Assembly: GCA_964611125.1 (NCBI GenBank)
Contig: CAZSZO010000004.1
Span: 73,021-137,020 of the forward strand
Direction of reading: 5' to 3'
Origin: JAEUIX01 sp964611125
Lineage (GTDB): Bacteria > Planctomycetota > Phycisphaerae > Phycisphaerales > UBA1924
Length of the DNA: 64,000 nt
In this document: positions 1 through 8,777 of the stretch, in pieces
Layout of the letters: the number at the start of each line of letters is the position of its first letter
Numbering within the stretch: the stretch's first letter is position 1
Notes under the pieces: model-generated
Databases searched by the model: none
Seen by the model: only the letters and a program-made list of their open reading frames with translations
Told to the model about the DNA's origin: nothing
Translations under genes and position numbers: made by a program

Positions 1-49
1 GTTTGCCGGGGCAGTTGGCTTTGGAGGTCGGGGCGGAAGGTCGGTCTGG

Positions 50-1468
50 CTAGGCCACCGGCTCGTCAAGGGCCGCGCCGTGCGTCTGGATCACCCGCCG
101 GTACCAGTGGGCCGAGTCCTTGAGCGTGCGCGTGCCTCCGCCGGCGTAATCGATGTGGATCAGCCCGAACCGCTCCTTGTAGCCGTGCTGCCACTCGAAG
201 TTGTCCATCAGCGACCAGTGGAAGTATCCGCGCAGGGCCACGCCCTCACGGGCCGCCCGCCGGAACTGCTGGAGGTATCGCCGGGTGTAGTCGATCCGCT
301 GCGGGTCGCGGACCCGCCCGTCGAGGTCCACCCAGTCGAGGTTGGTCATCCCGTTCTCGGTCACCGCGATGGGCAGCTTGTACCGCTCGAACAGGAACTT
401 CGGCCCCCAGTACAGCGCCTCAGGAATGATGTTCCAGCGCAGCGCGTTCTGAGCCTGTCCGGGCGGGAAGGCGACCTGCTCGGGCCCGCTCTCACCCATC
501 CGCCAGAGCTCCGCGTCATACACGTTGATCCCGTAGAAATCGAGCTTCTGGGCGATGGTCTCCATGTCCCCCGCCTTGGGCTTGGGGGCGCTCGCCCCAT
601 AGAGCCGCAGGCCGTCCTCCGGATACCGCCCGAAGACCACCGGGTCGGCCATCCAGGTGTTGTTCCAGAAGTCGCGCGTCGTCACGGCATAGGTCTGCAG
701 CCGCGCCGCCTCGACGTCCGCCGGACGGTCGCTCGCCGGGACCTTCACCCGCCCGATCGGGGCCCACCCAACCTCGGCGGGGCGCTTGGCCCGCGCCCGG
801 ATCACCTGCACCGCCCGCCCATGGGCCAGCAGCGCGTGGTGGCACGCCAGCAGCCGCTCGGCGTGCCCCTTGCGGGCGTTGGAGCACTGAAGCCCTTCAT
901 ACTCCCCCGGGCCCAGGAAGATCTGCGGCTCGTTGATCGTCATCCAGTGCTGAAGCCGATCCGACAGGCGGTCGACCACCGCCGTGGCGTACTCGGCGAA
1001 CCACGAGGCGATGTCGCGATTGAGCCACGACCCGCGGTTGGCGCACCACAACGGCAGATCCCAGTGGAACAGCGTCGGCCACGGCTGGATCCCCGCCGCG
1101 AGCAGTTCATCCACCAGGCGGCTGTAGAAGTCCAGCCCCGCCGCGTTCACCCGCCCGTCATCGCCGGGAACCACGCGCGGCCAAGACACACTGAAGCGGT
1201 ACGCCTGCAGGCCCATCTTCTTCATCAGGCCCACGTCCTCGCGGTAGCGGTGGTAATGGTCGGGCCCCACATCGCCTGTGTGCCGCTGGTACACGTTGCC
1301 CGGGGTGTAGATCTGCCCGGGAATGTTGCCCACGCTCCCTGCGGGTGGGTCGTCATGGCAGAACGCGTCCCACACACTCGGGCCCTTGCCGTCGGCGTCC
1401 CAGCCGCCCTCGATCTGATAGGCCGAGGTCGCGGCGCCCCACACAAAGCTGCTTGGAAATGTGCTCAT
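50..1468 (-). CDS. GH1 family beta-glucosidase
   Basis: Retaining glycoside hydrolase of family GH1, which cleaves beta-glucosides or beta-galactosides from the non-reducing end. The 472 residues match the usual single-domain length (about 450). The N-terminus has the family opening FVWGAATSAYQIEG. The acid/base Glu is in TINEP (near residue 179) and the nucleophile Glu is in VTENGM (near residue 370). The late substrate-pocket Trp stretch HWSLMDNFEW is also present. No signal peptide is seen, so it is probably cytoplasmic. The ATG start is preceded by AAGAGG at good spacing. It lies 102 nt downstream of a secreted glycosidase-like gene on the same strand, so the two may act in series, outside and then inside the cell. 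Exact substrate cannot be read from the sequence. Confidence 0.93.
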   Translation of the reverse strand: MSTFPSSFVWGAATSAYQIEGGWDADGKGPSVWDAFCHDDPPAGSVGNIPGQIYTPGNVYQRHTGDVGPDHYHRYREDVGLMKKMGLQAYRFSVSWPRVVPGDDGRVNAAGLDFYSRLVDELLAAGIQPWPTLFHWDLPLWCANRGSWLNRDIASWFAEYATAVVDRLSDRLQHWMTINEPQIFLGPGEYEGLQCSNARKGHAERLLACHHALLAHGRAVQVIRARAKRPAEVGWAPIGRVKVPASDRPADVEAARLQTYAVTTRDFWNNTWMADPVVFGRYPEDGLRLYGASAPKPKAGDMETIAQKLDFYGINVYDAELWRMGESGPEQVAFPPGQAQNALRWNIIPEALYWGPKFLFERYKLPIAVTENGMTNLDWVDLDGRVRDPQRIDYTRRYLQQFRRAAREGVALRGYFHWSLMDNFEWQHGYKERFGLIHIDYAGGGTRTLKDSAHWYRRVIQTHGAALDEPVA

Positions 1469-1570
1469 GAACCTCTTTCTTCTCGCTTAAGAGCCTCTCG
1501 TCGATGGGTTGGCGCCCCCCGGCCTGTGCGGCTCGGTTCGGCGGCCGGCCAGTTCGCCTCGGGGTCAAAC

Positions 1571-4500
1571 TTAGTACCGCAGTTCGATCTCTGCGGGCAG
1601 CCGCTTCACCGGGACCTCGCCGCCCGCGGGGTCAACACTCACCCCGTTCACCAGGGCCGCGCGGATCGGCTTGTCCATCGGGTTGGCGATCCGGAAGCCG
1701 CCTGCGGGCGACCGCCCCTCGCCCGCCCAGGCCACCGAGACCCGCACCGCCGCGGCATCACCGGTCACCCGGCAGTCGAGGCGCCCGTACGGCGTCGGTA
1801 GCCCCTTGAAGCCGAGCCCGCGGCCGCCCGCCGCGATCACCCACGCCTCGGGCACGCCGGCCAGCAGCACAAGCGCCTCGCCGGCCTGGTCGTCGCGCTC
1901 CTGGATGAACATCGCCCGGAAGGAGTTCATGAAGTCCGACCCGACCCACGTGTGCGGCGTGTCGCCGACGAACTTCGCGGTTGTCGGGTCGCGATACACG
2001 ACCTCGCTCCACTGATTCCACTGGGGCGGGTGTTGCCCCTGCATGAAGAACGCTAGGGCCTCGTGCGCCCGGTCCTTCCGGCCCAGGCGCAGGAAGCTCC
2101 CCACCACGCGGTTCTCGTACGGCGTGTAGTCGACCCAGGCGAAGCCCGCGTCGTCGCGCCGCCGCAGGAAAAACTCCCAGTACTTGTCGAACGTCCGCCG
2201 CAGCGCCGCGCTCGGGAGCGATCCCGCTTCGCCGCCCGGCCACAGCGCGACCGTTGTTGAAGTCGCGTCAAAGTCGCCGAGCTCCACGCACCCGGGCAGG
2301 TAGTCGATTCCGTGGGCCGCCATTGTCGCCTGCAGCGACGCCAGCAGCGTCCGCCGGAAGTCCTCGCTCAGGGCCCGCCATCGCGCCGCGAGCTGCTCCT
2401 CGCCCACGGCCCCCGCGATGAACGCGGCGTCCTTCAGCCCGCGCAGAATGAAAAAGTCGTCCCAGTAGGAGTGCATCGGCTTTGCGGAATACCCCTCGTG
2501 GCTGATCGACTCTGGAACCAGCCCGTAGAACGCCGCCGTCGGCACCGGCGGCTTGCCCGGCTCCTGACGGGTCCCGGTGGCCCCCGGCGCGAAGTCCCCC
2601 GTCATCCGCTCCCCGCGGATCTTCTCGATGTACGCCACCGCGTTCTTCACCCGCGGCAGCATGCGCCGCAGAAACGCCTCATCGTTCGAATACCGGTAAT
2701 CGTTGGCGATGGCCATGATCAGCTGCCCATGGCTGTCATGCTCGGGCACCGGGTCCGGCCCGCGCGAATCCACCACGCACGGCACCTTCCCGCTGGGAAA
2801 CTGATTGCTCGCGAACCACTCCACCCACTGGCGGACTTCCGCGGGATGGCCGAACTCCAGCAGCGCCGCCGAGGTCATCGAGCCGTCCCGCGCCCACGAC
2901 CGCTCATACGACCGCGACCCGGGCTGGATCGCCGGTCCATCGCGATTGATCAGGATGTAGGCCAGTTGGCTGCGGGCCACCCGCCACAGATGGTCCGCCG
3001 GGGCCGGCAGATCGATCTCCACCCGGTTGAGCTGCTCGATCCAGAACGCCCGCGTCGCCGCGAGCGCCTTCGACACATGGGCCCTCGCCTCCTCCGCCCC
3101 CCCGCCCACCGCCGGCAGGCTGCGCGGCCGGGCCGAAGGGTCGGTCTCATTACCCGTGAAGCCCCCGCGGAACGGCACGGCGACCAGCACTGTCCGGCTC
3201 TCCCCCGGCGCCAGTGCGTACTCAAAGGCCGCCCCCGCCGAGGCCAGACCGACATCATCCCGCACCACCTCCGCTGTGGGCCCTTCGGGCAGGATGCCCC
3301 GAGCCAGGTAACCCGCGATGTCCCCCTGGTCGAACGAAGCGCCGCCCAGCGCATCAGGCGGCGTCAGCAACGCCACCCGGCGCGAGCCCACGGCCAGGTC
3401 GCTCCCCACCCGCCTGATCGAGGTCACCCGCGAGACGCCCCCTTCGATGTTCAACCACTGAGCGGGCGGGTTCACCTGAAAGGGCCGCACCGCGACGAAG
3501 AGCCGCCCGGTCGCGCGTCGGTCCCGCGTGTTCCGCAGGTCGTAGACCGCGTAAAGCGTCGCCGAGTCCCCCTCGCCGCCCGCGAACGCCGTGACCTTGA
3601 GCTCCAGCCCCGCCATCACGCGGGTCACGCTGGGGATGGGCAGATACCCCTGATCGAGCGCGGGGACCGATGGCCCATCGGCCCAGGTCAGCAGCCGCCC
3701 CCCGCCTCCGCCCGCTCCCTGAGCCTGCCCGGCCCCGTCCCGATCAAAGACGAACGGCTCGAGCGAAAACGCCCGCTTGTCGACCTCGATGGCCCCGTCG
3801 ACGTTCATCAGCGCTTCTTTCTCGTCCCCCGCCACGCCCACCACCGTCCAGAAGCACTGCGTGTTGTCAAAGTACCGCGGGAACCAGCCGCGCGGCGACT
3901 CCCGCGCGATATCGCTGTACATCGCGTTTCCCGAAGCCCCGAAGGCCGGCTCGCGCAGCGTGATCTCGCTGATCCCCACTTCGCGCCCAAGCGCCGACAG
4001 CTTCAGATCCAGCCGCAGGAACCGGGCCTCCAGATCGGGCGTGGCCAGGTAGCTCCGCCCCGACGCCGGCGTCCCCGTCGCAGCCCGGAACGACTGCCAC
4101 GCCGAGCCGTCATCCGACCACAGGAGTTCGTACGACTCGGGCCGGCCCGCCCCGTCCCAATCGATCGACAGCCCGCCCAGCTCGCGGGCCGCGCCGAGAT
4201 CGATCGTCAAGCTCGCGCCCGCCCCGCCTACGAGCGGCCCGCTTCGCCAGGCCGAGCGCGCATCGCCGTCCACCGCCATCGCCGGCCCGGAACCGTCGCG
4301 GAACGAGCTCGCCGAGGCCCTGGGCGCCGGCGGGTTTGCGGTCTTGGGCGCCAGCGGCCGCAGCGTCAGATTGTCAAAGGAGACTGACCCCTTGCCGCCC
4401 TGGGCCGAGGCGATCCCGAACTCAATCTTCCCCAGCCGCTTCAGCGGCGCCCCCGCTGCGGGGCCCCAGGCGAATTGAATCTGTCGCTTCTTGTTGGCCA

Positions 4501-4900
4501 GACGGGTCCACATGGTCGGGAAGGTCATCGCGCGCCGGTTTACCCACCACACGCTCTCGCCCGACTCATCGAGCAGCTTGAACTCCAGGTTGTTCTCCGG
4601 CGTGCCCGCCGGGGCCATCACCTGGAAGGCCAGCTCGTAGTCGTCCGGCAGCTCCATCGGAAACGGCCTCTGCACCAGGCAGAAGCCGCCGCCGGTGACA
4701 AACTCAAAGTCCAGCCGCAGGCAGGGCGACCCGTCGGGGCCCCGATCGGCGTGGATGCTCGCGTTGACACCCTCGGCGGTGATGACCTTCCAGCCCTCCA
4801 GCGTGCTGAAGTGATCCAGCACCTGGGCCGACTGTGCGCCGGCGCGAGCCGTAAAAATCAGGAGAAGCCCAAGCATGTAAGCGATTGCACGTGCCGCCAT
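1571..4900 (-). CDS. Secreted discoidin-domain, six-hairpin glycosidase-like protein
   Basis: Large exported protein of 1109 residues. The signal peptide covers about residues 1-22 (hydrophobic YMLGLLLIFTARAGAQ). Then comes a beta-sandwich carbohydrate-binding-like region (about 27-185, ending VSFDNLTLRPL), and an F5/8 type C (discoidin) domain (about 197-303). The C-terminal part is an (alpha/alpha)6-barrel, with WARDGSMTSAALLEFG near residue 665 and HDSHGQLIMAI soon after; these features resemble GH15/GH94-like six-hairpin enzymes. The reading frame stays open upstream across the divergent E2 gene, but that extension is antisense to E2 and is rejected. The ATG at 4900 is chosen because it gives a good signal peptide and has a -10 hexamer 6 nt upstream. 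It probably works on plant or algal polysaccharide; the substrate is unknown. Confidence 0.82.
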   Translation of the reverse strand: MAARAIAYMLGLLLIFTARAGAQSAQVLDHFSTLEGWKVITAEGVNASIHADRGPDGSPCLRLDFEFVTGGGFCLVQRPFPMELPDDYELAFQVMAPAGTPENNLEFKLLDESGESVWWVNRRAMTFPTMWTRLANKKRQIQFAWGPAAGAPLKRLGKIEFGIASAQGGKGSVSFDNLTLRPLAPKTANPPAPRASASSFRDGSGPAMAVDGDARSAWRSGPLVGGAGASLTIDLGAARELGGLSIDWDGAGRPESYELLWSDDGSAWQSFRAATGTPASGRSYLATPDLEARFLRLDLKLSALGREVGISEITLREPAFGASGNAMYSDIARESPRGWFPRYFDNTQCFWTVVGVAGDEKEALMNVDGAIEVDKRAFSLEPFVFDRDGAGQAQGAGGGGGRLLTWADGPSVPALDQGYLPIPSVTRVMAGLELKVTAFAGGEGDSATLYAVYDLRNTRDRRATGRLFVAVRPFQVNPPAQWLNIEGGVSRVTSIRRVGSDLAVGSRRVALLTPPDALGGASFDQGDIAGYLARGILPEGPTAEVVRDDVGLASAGAAFEYALAPGESRTVLVAVPFRGGFTGNETDPSARPRSLPAVGGGAEEARAHVSKALAATRAFWIEQLNRVEIDLPAPADHLWRVARSQLAYILINRDGPAIQPGSRSYERSWARDGSMTSAALLEFGHPAEVRQWVEWFASNQFPSGKVPCVVDSRGPDPVPEHDSHGQLIMAIANDYRYSNDEAFLRRMLPRVKNAVAYIEKIRGERMTGDFAPGATGTRQEPGKPPVPTAAFYGLVPESISHEGYSAKPMHSYWDDFFILRGLKDAAFIAGAVGEEQLAARWRALSEDFRRTLLASLQATMAAHGIDYLPGCVELGDFDATSTTVALWPGGEAGSLPSAALRRTFDKYWEFFLRRRDDAGFAWVDYTPYENRVVGSFLRLGRKDRAHEALAFFMQGQHPPQWNQWSEVVYRDPTTAKFVGDTPHTWVGSDFMNSFRAMFIQERDDQAGEALVLLAGVPEAWVIAAGGRGLGFKGLPTPYGRLDCRVTGDAAAVRVSVAWAGEGRSPAGGFRIANPMDKPIRAALVNGVSVDPAGGEVPVKRLPAEIELRY

Positions 4901-4906
4901 GCCCTG

Positions 4907-4912
4907 AGCATA
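4907..4912 (-). promoter_or_regulatory. -10 element TATGCT, probable leaderless start
   Basis: TATGCT ends 6 nt before the ATG at 4900, and no Shine-Dalgarno sequence is present. Transcription would begin at or next to the start codon. No convincing -35 is seen. Confidence 0.5.
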
Positions 4913-4981
4913 GCCGCCCCTCGCGCTCCCGCCAACTGCCACGTCCAGGCCGTTCCAGAGCCTCTCCCCGCGCCTCGGCCG

Positions 4982-4987
4982 TAGACT
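4982..4987 (+). promoter_or_regulatory. -10 element TAGACT, probable leaderless start
   Basis: TAGACT ends 7 nt before the E2 ATG at 4995, again without a Shine-Dalgarno sequence. It is back to back with the leaderless-type start at 4900, so only 94 nt separate two divergent start codons. Confidence 0.5.
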
Positions 4988-4994
4988 ACCGCCC

Positions 4995-6455
4995 ATGTCC
5001 CACGCCAAGACCTCGTCCAACCCCCTCGACTTCATCCTCCCCGACCTCGGCGAAGGCGTCCATGAGGCCGAGCTCATCAAGTGGCGCGTGAAGGTCGGCG
5101 ACACCGTCAAAGAGCACGACATCCTCGCCGACATGGAGACCGACAAGGCCCTTGTCGAAGTCCCCTCCCCCCGCGCCGGAGTCATCGCCACGCTCCACGG
5201 CGGCGAGGGCGAAATCCTCAAAGTCGGTAATCCCCTGGTCACCTTCGTCGGCGGGTCCCCGGCCGCGTCGGCCGCGCCGGCTTCCTCCCCCAAGGCCTGC
5301 GACATGGGCGCCCAGATCGCCGCCGGCACGCCCACGCTTCCATCCCCCCCCGCCCCTCCCGCCCCCGCCAACGGCAAGCACGCCCCTGAGCGCGAAGACG
5401 CCGGCACCGTCGTCGGCGCCGTCGGCGGCGCCCTGGGCGGCGTCACCTCCGTCGATGGCAAGGCCCTCGCCACCCCCGCCGTGCGCCGACTGGCCCGCGA
5501 CCTGGGTGTGGATATCGACGCTGTCCCCGGCACCGGGATCGGCGGGCGCGTCCTCGAGAAGGACATCCGCGCCGCTGTCGACGGCCTAGCCGGCCGGCCC
5601 ACGCCCTCGCCCGCGACCGCCCCCGCGACTCACACCCCGGCCGCGCGCACCGTCGTGCCCCCACCCTCCCCATCCGCCCCGAGCCGCCCCGCGCCCGCCA
5701 CGCCGGCTCCTGCGCCGGCCCCCGCCGCCGCCTCCGTCACCTTCCCCGCTGGGACCGAGACCCAGCGCATCCCCTTCCGCGGCGTCCGCCGCACCATCGC
5801 CAATCGCCTCCGCGAGTCGATCAGCAACACCGTCCACTTCACCGTCATGGATGAAGCCGACGTCTCCGCTCTCGATGCCCTCCGCCGCAAACTCGCCGCC
5901 GCCAGCGGCGAGAAGGTCAGCTTCCTGCCCTTTGTCGCCTCGGCAGTCTGCCGCTGCCTCGCCGGTGAGTTCGCCCAGTTCAACTCCACCACCGACGACG
6001 CCGCCAGCGAGATCGTCCGCCACCGCGCCGTCCACCTCGGGATCGCCACCGACACCGAGAACGGCCTCATGGTCCCGGTCATCCGCGATTGCGACAAGCT
6101 CGGCGTCCTCGAGATCGGCCGCCACATCGCCCATGTCGCCGAGAGCGCCCGCAACCGCTCCGCCCCGCGCGACATGCTCACCGGCAGCACCTTCACCATC
6201 AGTAACGTCGGCTCCCACGCCGGCCGCTTCGCCACCCCCATCATCAATTACCCGGAGGTCGGCATCCTCGCTGTCGGCCGGGCCCGCGATGGCGTCGTCG
6301 TCAACCGCGGCATGATCGGCGTCGGCAAGCTGCTGCCGCTCAGCCTGGCCTGCGATCATCGCGTCGTCGATGGCGCCTCCGCGGCGCTCATGCTCGCCCG
6401 CCTGGTCGAACTGCTCCAGAACCCCGACCAGCTCCTGGCGCCGGCCCGCGGCTGA
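4995..6455 (+). CDS. 2-oxoacid dehydrogenase E2 (dihydrolipoamide acyltransferase)
   Basis: Core acyltransferase of a pyruvate- or branched-chain-oxoacid dehydrogenase complex, transferring the acyl group from lipoyl-lysine to CoA. The 486 residues hold one lipoyl domain (about 8-85, lipoylated Lys in METDKAL near residue 53) and a Pro/Ala-rich linker. A peripheral-subunit-binding domain follows (about 158-195, ATPAVRRLARDLGVD to GRVLEKDI). After a second Pro/Ala linker comes the catalytic domain from about 250, with the catalytic His in DHRVVDGA near residue 455. All key residues are present. No E1 or E3 gene lies next to it, so its partners must be encoded elsewhere. The one lipoyl domain and the domain order fit branched-chain or pyruvate E2 alike; I cannot decide between them. 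Confidence 0.93.
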   Translation: MSHAKTSSNPLDFILPDLGEGVHEAELIKWRVKVGDTVKEHDILADMETDKALVEVPSPRAGVIATLHGGEGEILKVGNPLVTFVGGSPAASAAPASSPKACDMGAQIAAGTPTLPSPPAPPAPANGKHAPEREDAGTVVGAVGGALGGVTSVDGKALATPAVRRLARDLGVDIDAVPGTGIGGRVLEKDIRAAVDGLAGRPTPSPATAPATHTPAARTVVPPPSPSAPSRPAPATPAPAPAPAAASVTFPAGTETQRIPFRGVRRTIANRLRESISNTVHFTVMDEADVSALDALRRKLAAASGEKVSFLPFVASAVCRCLAGEFAQFNSTTDDAASEIVRHRAVHLGIATDTENGLMVPVIRDCDKLGVLEIGRHIAHVAESARNRSAPRDMLTGSTFTISNVGSHAGRFATPIINYPEVGILAVGRARDGVVVNRGMIGVGKLLPLSLACDHRVVDGASAALMLARLVELLQNPDQLLAPARG

Positions 6456-6487
6456 GACCGCCGGCGCCCCTCAAGGTGGTCAGTCAC

Positions 6488-7066
6488 ATGGTGTCCTTCC
6501 GCGACTACGTCATGGCCGTTGATCGCGTTGAAAAGCTGCTCCGGCGGATCACCGCCGCCCTCGATCGGGCCGGCGTCGGTTATGCCGTGGTCGGCGGGAA
6601 CGCCGTCGCCGCGTGGGTTGCTCGGGCCGATCCATCGGCCACCCGAGCGACCAAGGACGTCGATCTCCTGGTCGATCGCGCCGCGTTCGATCGGGTTGAC
6701 GACGTCATGCGCCGCGAGGGCCTCGAACGCGTCGACCTGCGCCGGCTGGTGGTCTATCTCGACCCCGCCGAGCCCAGCAAGCGCGCCGGCGTCCATCTGG
6801 TGTGGGCCAACGAACTCCTCCGCCCGAGCTACGCCTGCCCCTCGCCGGATGTCGGCGAGGCGGTCTCCGATCCGCAGGGGTTTCGCGTCATCGACCTGCC
6901 CGCGCTCGTCCGCATGAAGCTCACTTCGTTCCGGGATATCGACCGCGTCCACCTCGGCGACCTCATCGAAGTCGGCCTGCTCACTCCGTCGGTGCGATCC
7001 ACACTTCCGCCGGCGCTGCTGCTGCGCCTGGCCCAGATCGAGGCCGACCGCGCCGATGCCGACTGA
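6488..7066 (+). CDS. Nucleotidyltransferase-like protein (AbiEii/DUF6036-like fold)
   Basis: A 192-residue protein with the start of a polymerase-beta type nucleotidyltransferase. VVGGNAVAAW is followed by TKDVDLLVDR, where the D-x-D pair would bind the metal. The second half (VDLPALVRMKLTSFRDIDRVHLGDL) resembles the region after the active site in MNT/AbiEii-like proteins; the final Lys/Asp pattern is typical. A GTG at 6476 could also start the gene, but AAGGTGG at 6473-6479 sits 8 nt before the ATG at 6488, which therefore is preferred. It overlaps the next gene by 11 nt, so the two are probably translated together. Related proteins include toxins, antibiotic adenylyltransferases and domains of unknown role. 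No function is assigned. Confidence 0.72.
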   Translation: MVSFRDYVMAVDRVEKLLRRITAALDRAGVGYAVVGGNAVAAWVARADPSATRATKDVDLLVDRAAFDRVDDVMRREGLERVDLRRLVVYLDPAEPSKRAGVHLVWANELLRPSYACPSPDVGEAVSDPQGFRVIDLPALVRMKLTSFRDIDRVHLGDLIEVGLLTPSVRSTLPPALLLRLAQIEADRADAD

Positions 7067-8777
7067 ACACGACCCACACCTCGCCCCCCACGCCAGCCCA
7101 CCCCCATTCATGGCCCCCGCGTCCGCCACCGCCGCCGCCCTTCCCCCCGAGCTCGCCGGCGCCGAGGTCATCCACACGCCCTGCTCCACGATCCACCTCA
7201 CCCCCGGCCACGCGTTCAAAATCAAAAAGCCCGTCAACCTCGGCTACCTCGATTTCACCTCCCTCGCCGCCCGCAAGCACGCCTGCGAGGAAGAACTCCG
7301 CCTCAACACCGACCTTGCGCCGGGCGTCTATCAGGCCCTCCTCGCCATCGTCCGCCTCCCTGACGGAAGCGCCGCCTTCGCCCTCCCTGCCGCGATTCCC
7401 CCGGGCGCCGAGGTTGTCGACTACGCCCTCCGCATGCGCCGGCTGCCTGACGCGGGCATGCTCTCGGCGATCCTCTCCGAGCGTGACCCCACAGCCTCTG
7501 AACTCGACGCCATCGCCGCCGCACTCGCGGCCTTTCACGCCCGGGCCCCGCGCGGCCACCTCGTCTGCCGGCACGGCGCCCCGGCCGCCGTTCGCGATGA
7601 GGTCCTCACCAACCTCGACCAGCTCGACGCCGCGCTGACCCCGCTCTCCGAGACTCGGGCCTTTCTGCCTCCAGCCCTGCTGGCGAGGCTGCGGTCCTTC
7701 ATGCACGATCAGCTCGCCCGCTGGGCCCCGCTGCTCGCGCGCCGCTCCACCCCGGCGCCCCCGGGCATGCCCCGAATCGTCGACGGCCACGGCGACCTCC
7801 ACGCCGGCAACATCTGCCTCGACCCCGCCGCCGTCTCGCCGGCCAACCCCATCGGCCTGGTCATCTACGACCGCCTGGAGTTCCGCGAGGACTTCCGCTG
7901 CAAGGATGTCGCCGCCGAGATCGCCTGCCTTGCGTTCTCGCTCGACGCGGCCGGCCATGCCCCCGCCGCCGATCACCTCGTCGCCCGCTACGCCGCGCTC
8001 GCCGCCGATCCTGACCTGCTCCCGCTTCAGCCCCTCTACCGGGCTCACTACGCCGCCGTCCGCGCCAAGGTGCACGCCATGCGGGCCGGCCAGCTTGTCG
8101 TGTCGCCAAACCGACCGGGCGAAGCCGTCCCCGAGCGGTCCCGCGAAGCCGACGAGGCGGTCCGCTTCGCCCACCTCGCCGTCGCGTATGCGCTTCCGCC
8201 GTGCCTCATCCTCACCTGCGGCCTCCCCGGGAGCGGCAAGTCCGTCGCCGCGCGGGCCCTCCGGCCGCCGCTGCGGGCCGCCGTGCATCGCGCCGATGAG
8301 ATTCGCAAGCAGCTCGCCGGGCTCTCGGCGCAGCAGCGTGGCGGCCCCGCCCTCTACACCCCCGAGATGTCCGCCCGCACCTACGCCGAGGTTCTCGCCC
8401 GCAGCCGGGCCGACCTCTCCGCCGGCCGCTCCCCCATCGCCGACGCCACCTTCCGCTCGCGCTCGCTGCGGGCCCCGTTCATCGCCGCCGCGCGCGAGCT
8501 CGCGCTGCCGGTGGTCATCGTTCACTGTCGCGCCGACGAAGCCGAAACCCGCCGCCGCCTCGAGGCCCGCGTCGCCGCCGACGCCGATGCCTCCGACGCT
8601 GACTACGCCGTGTTCGAGGCCATGCGCACCGCCTTCGAGCCCCCGCAGGTTGACGAAGCCCCCGCCGTGGATCTCACGCCCGGCAGCCCGCTCTTTGCGC
8701 TCGTCGCGGGCGTCCTGCTCAGCGCCGCGTCCCAGTCGGCCGCCCCGGCTGACTCGGCTGACTCGGCTACCCCCTGA
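7056..8777 (+). CDS. APH-like phosphotransferase fused to a P-loop (zeta-toxin-like) kinase
   Basis: Two-domain protein of 573 residues. The N-terminal half resembles aminoglycoside/choline phosphotransferases, with VDGHGDLHAGN (about residues 243-253, the catalytic loop) and YDRLEF followed by an Asp-rich stretch that would hold the metal-binding Asp. The C-terminal domain begins near residue 385 with the Walker A sequence CGLPGSGKSVAAR (P-loop near 389-396), then RADEIRKQL and DATFRSRSLR, as in gluconate-kinase/zeta-toxin-like small-molecule kinases. This fusion is a known but poorly characterised bacterial architecture, and its substrate is unknown. Translation is likely coupled to the upstream nucleotidyltransferase-like gene (11-nt overlap). 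Its 3' end overlaps convergent pilT by 11 nt, with a Ser/Ala/Asp repeat (ADSADSAT) at the C-terminus. Confidence 0.85.
   Translation: MPTEHDPHLAPHASPPPFMAPASATAAALPPELAGAEVIHTPCSTIHLTPGHAFKIKKPVNLGYLDFTSLAARKHACEEELRLNTDLAPGVYQALLAIVRLPDGSAAFALPAAIPPGAEVVDYALRMRRLPDAGMLSAILSERDPTASELDAIAAALAAFHARAPRGHLVCRHGAPAAVRDEVLTNLDQLDAALTPLSETRAFLPPALLARLRSFMHDQLARWAPLLARRSTPAPPGMPRIVDGHGDLHAGNICLDPAAVSPANPIGLVIYDRLEFREDFRCKDVAAEIACLAFSLDAAGHAPAADHLVARYAALAADPDLLPLQPLYRAHYAAVRAKVHAMRAGQLVVSPNRPGEAVPERSREADEAVRFAHLAVAYALPPCLILTCGLPGSGKSVAARALRPPLRAAVHRADEIRKQLAGLSAQQRGGPALYTPEMSARTYAEVLARSRADLSAGRSPIADATFRSRSLRAPFIAAARELALPVVIVHCRADEAETRRRLEARVAADADASDADYAVFEAMRTAFEPPQVDEAPAVDLTPGSPLFALVAGVLLSAASQSAAPADSADSATP

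Noticed and set aside
80..1801. A 573-codon plus-strand frame over the GH1 gene
   Set aside because: Mirror of the conserved GH1 coding sequence; Arg/Pro/Val-rich, no start signal, no domain.
2312..4387. A 691-codon plus-strand frame over the discoidin gene
   Set aside because: Same reason: antisense of a gene with clear signal peptide and domains.
4901..5602. An N-terminal extension of the discoidin/six-hairpin gene
   Set aside because: It runs antisense through the lipoyl domain of E2. The signal peptide at 4900 gives a natural start.
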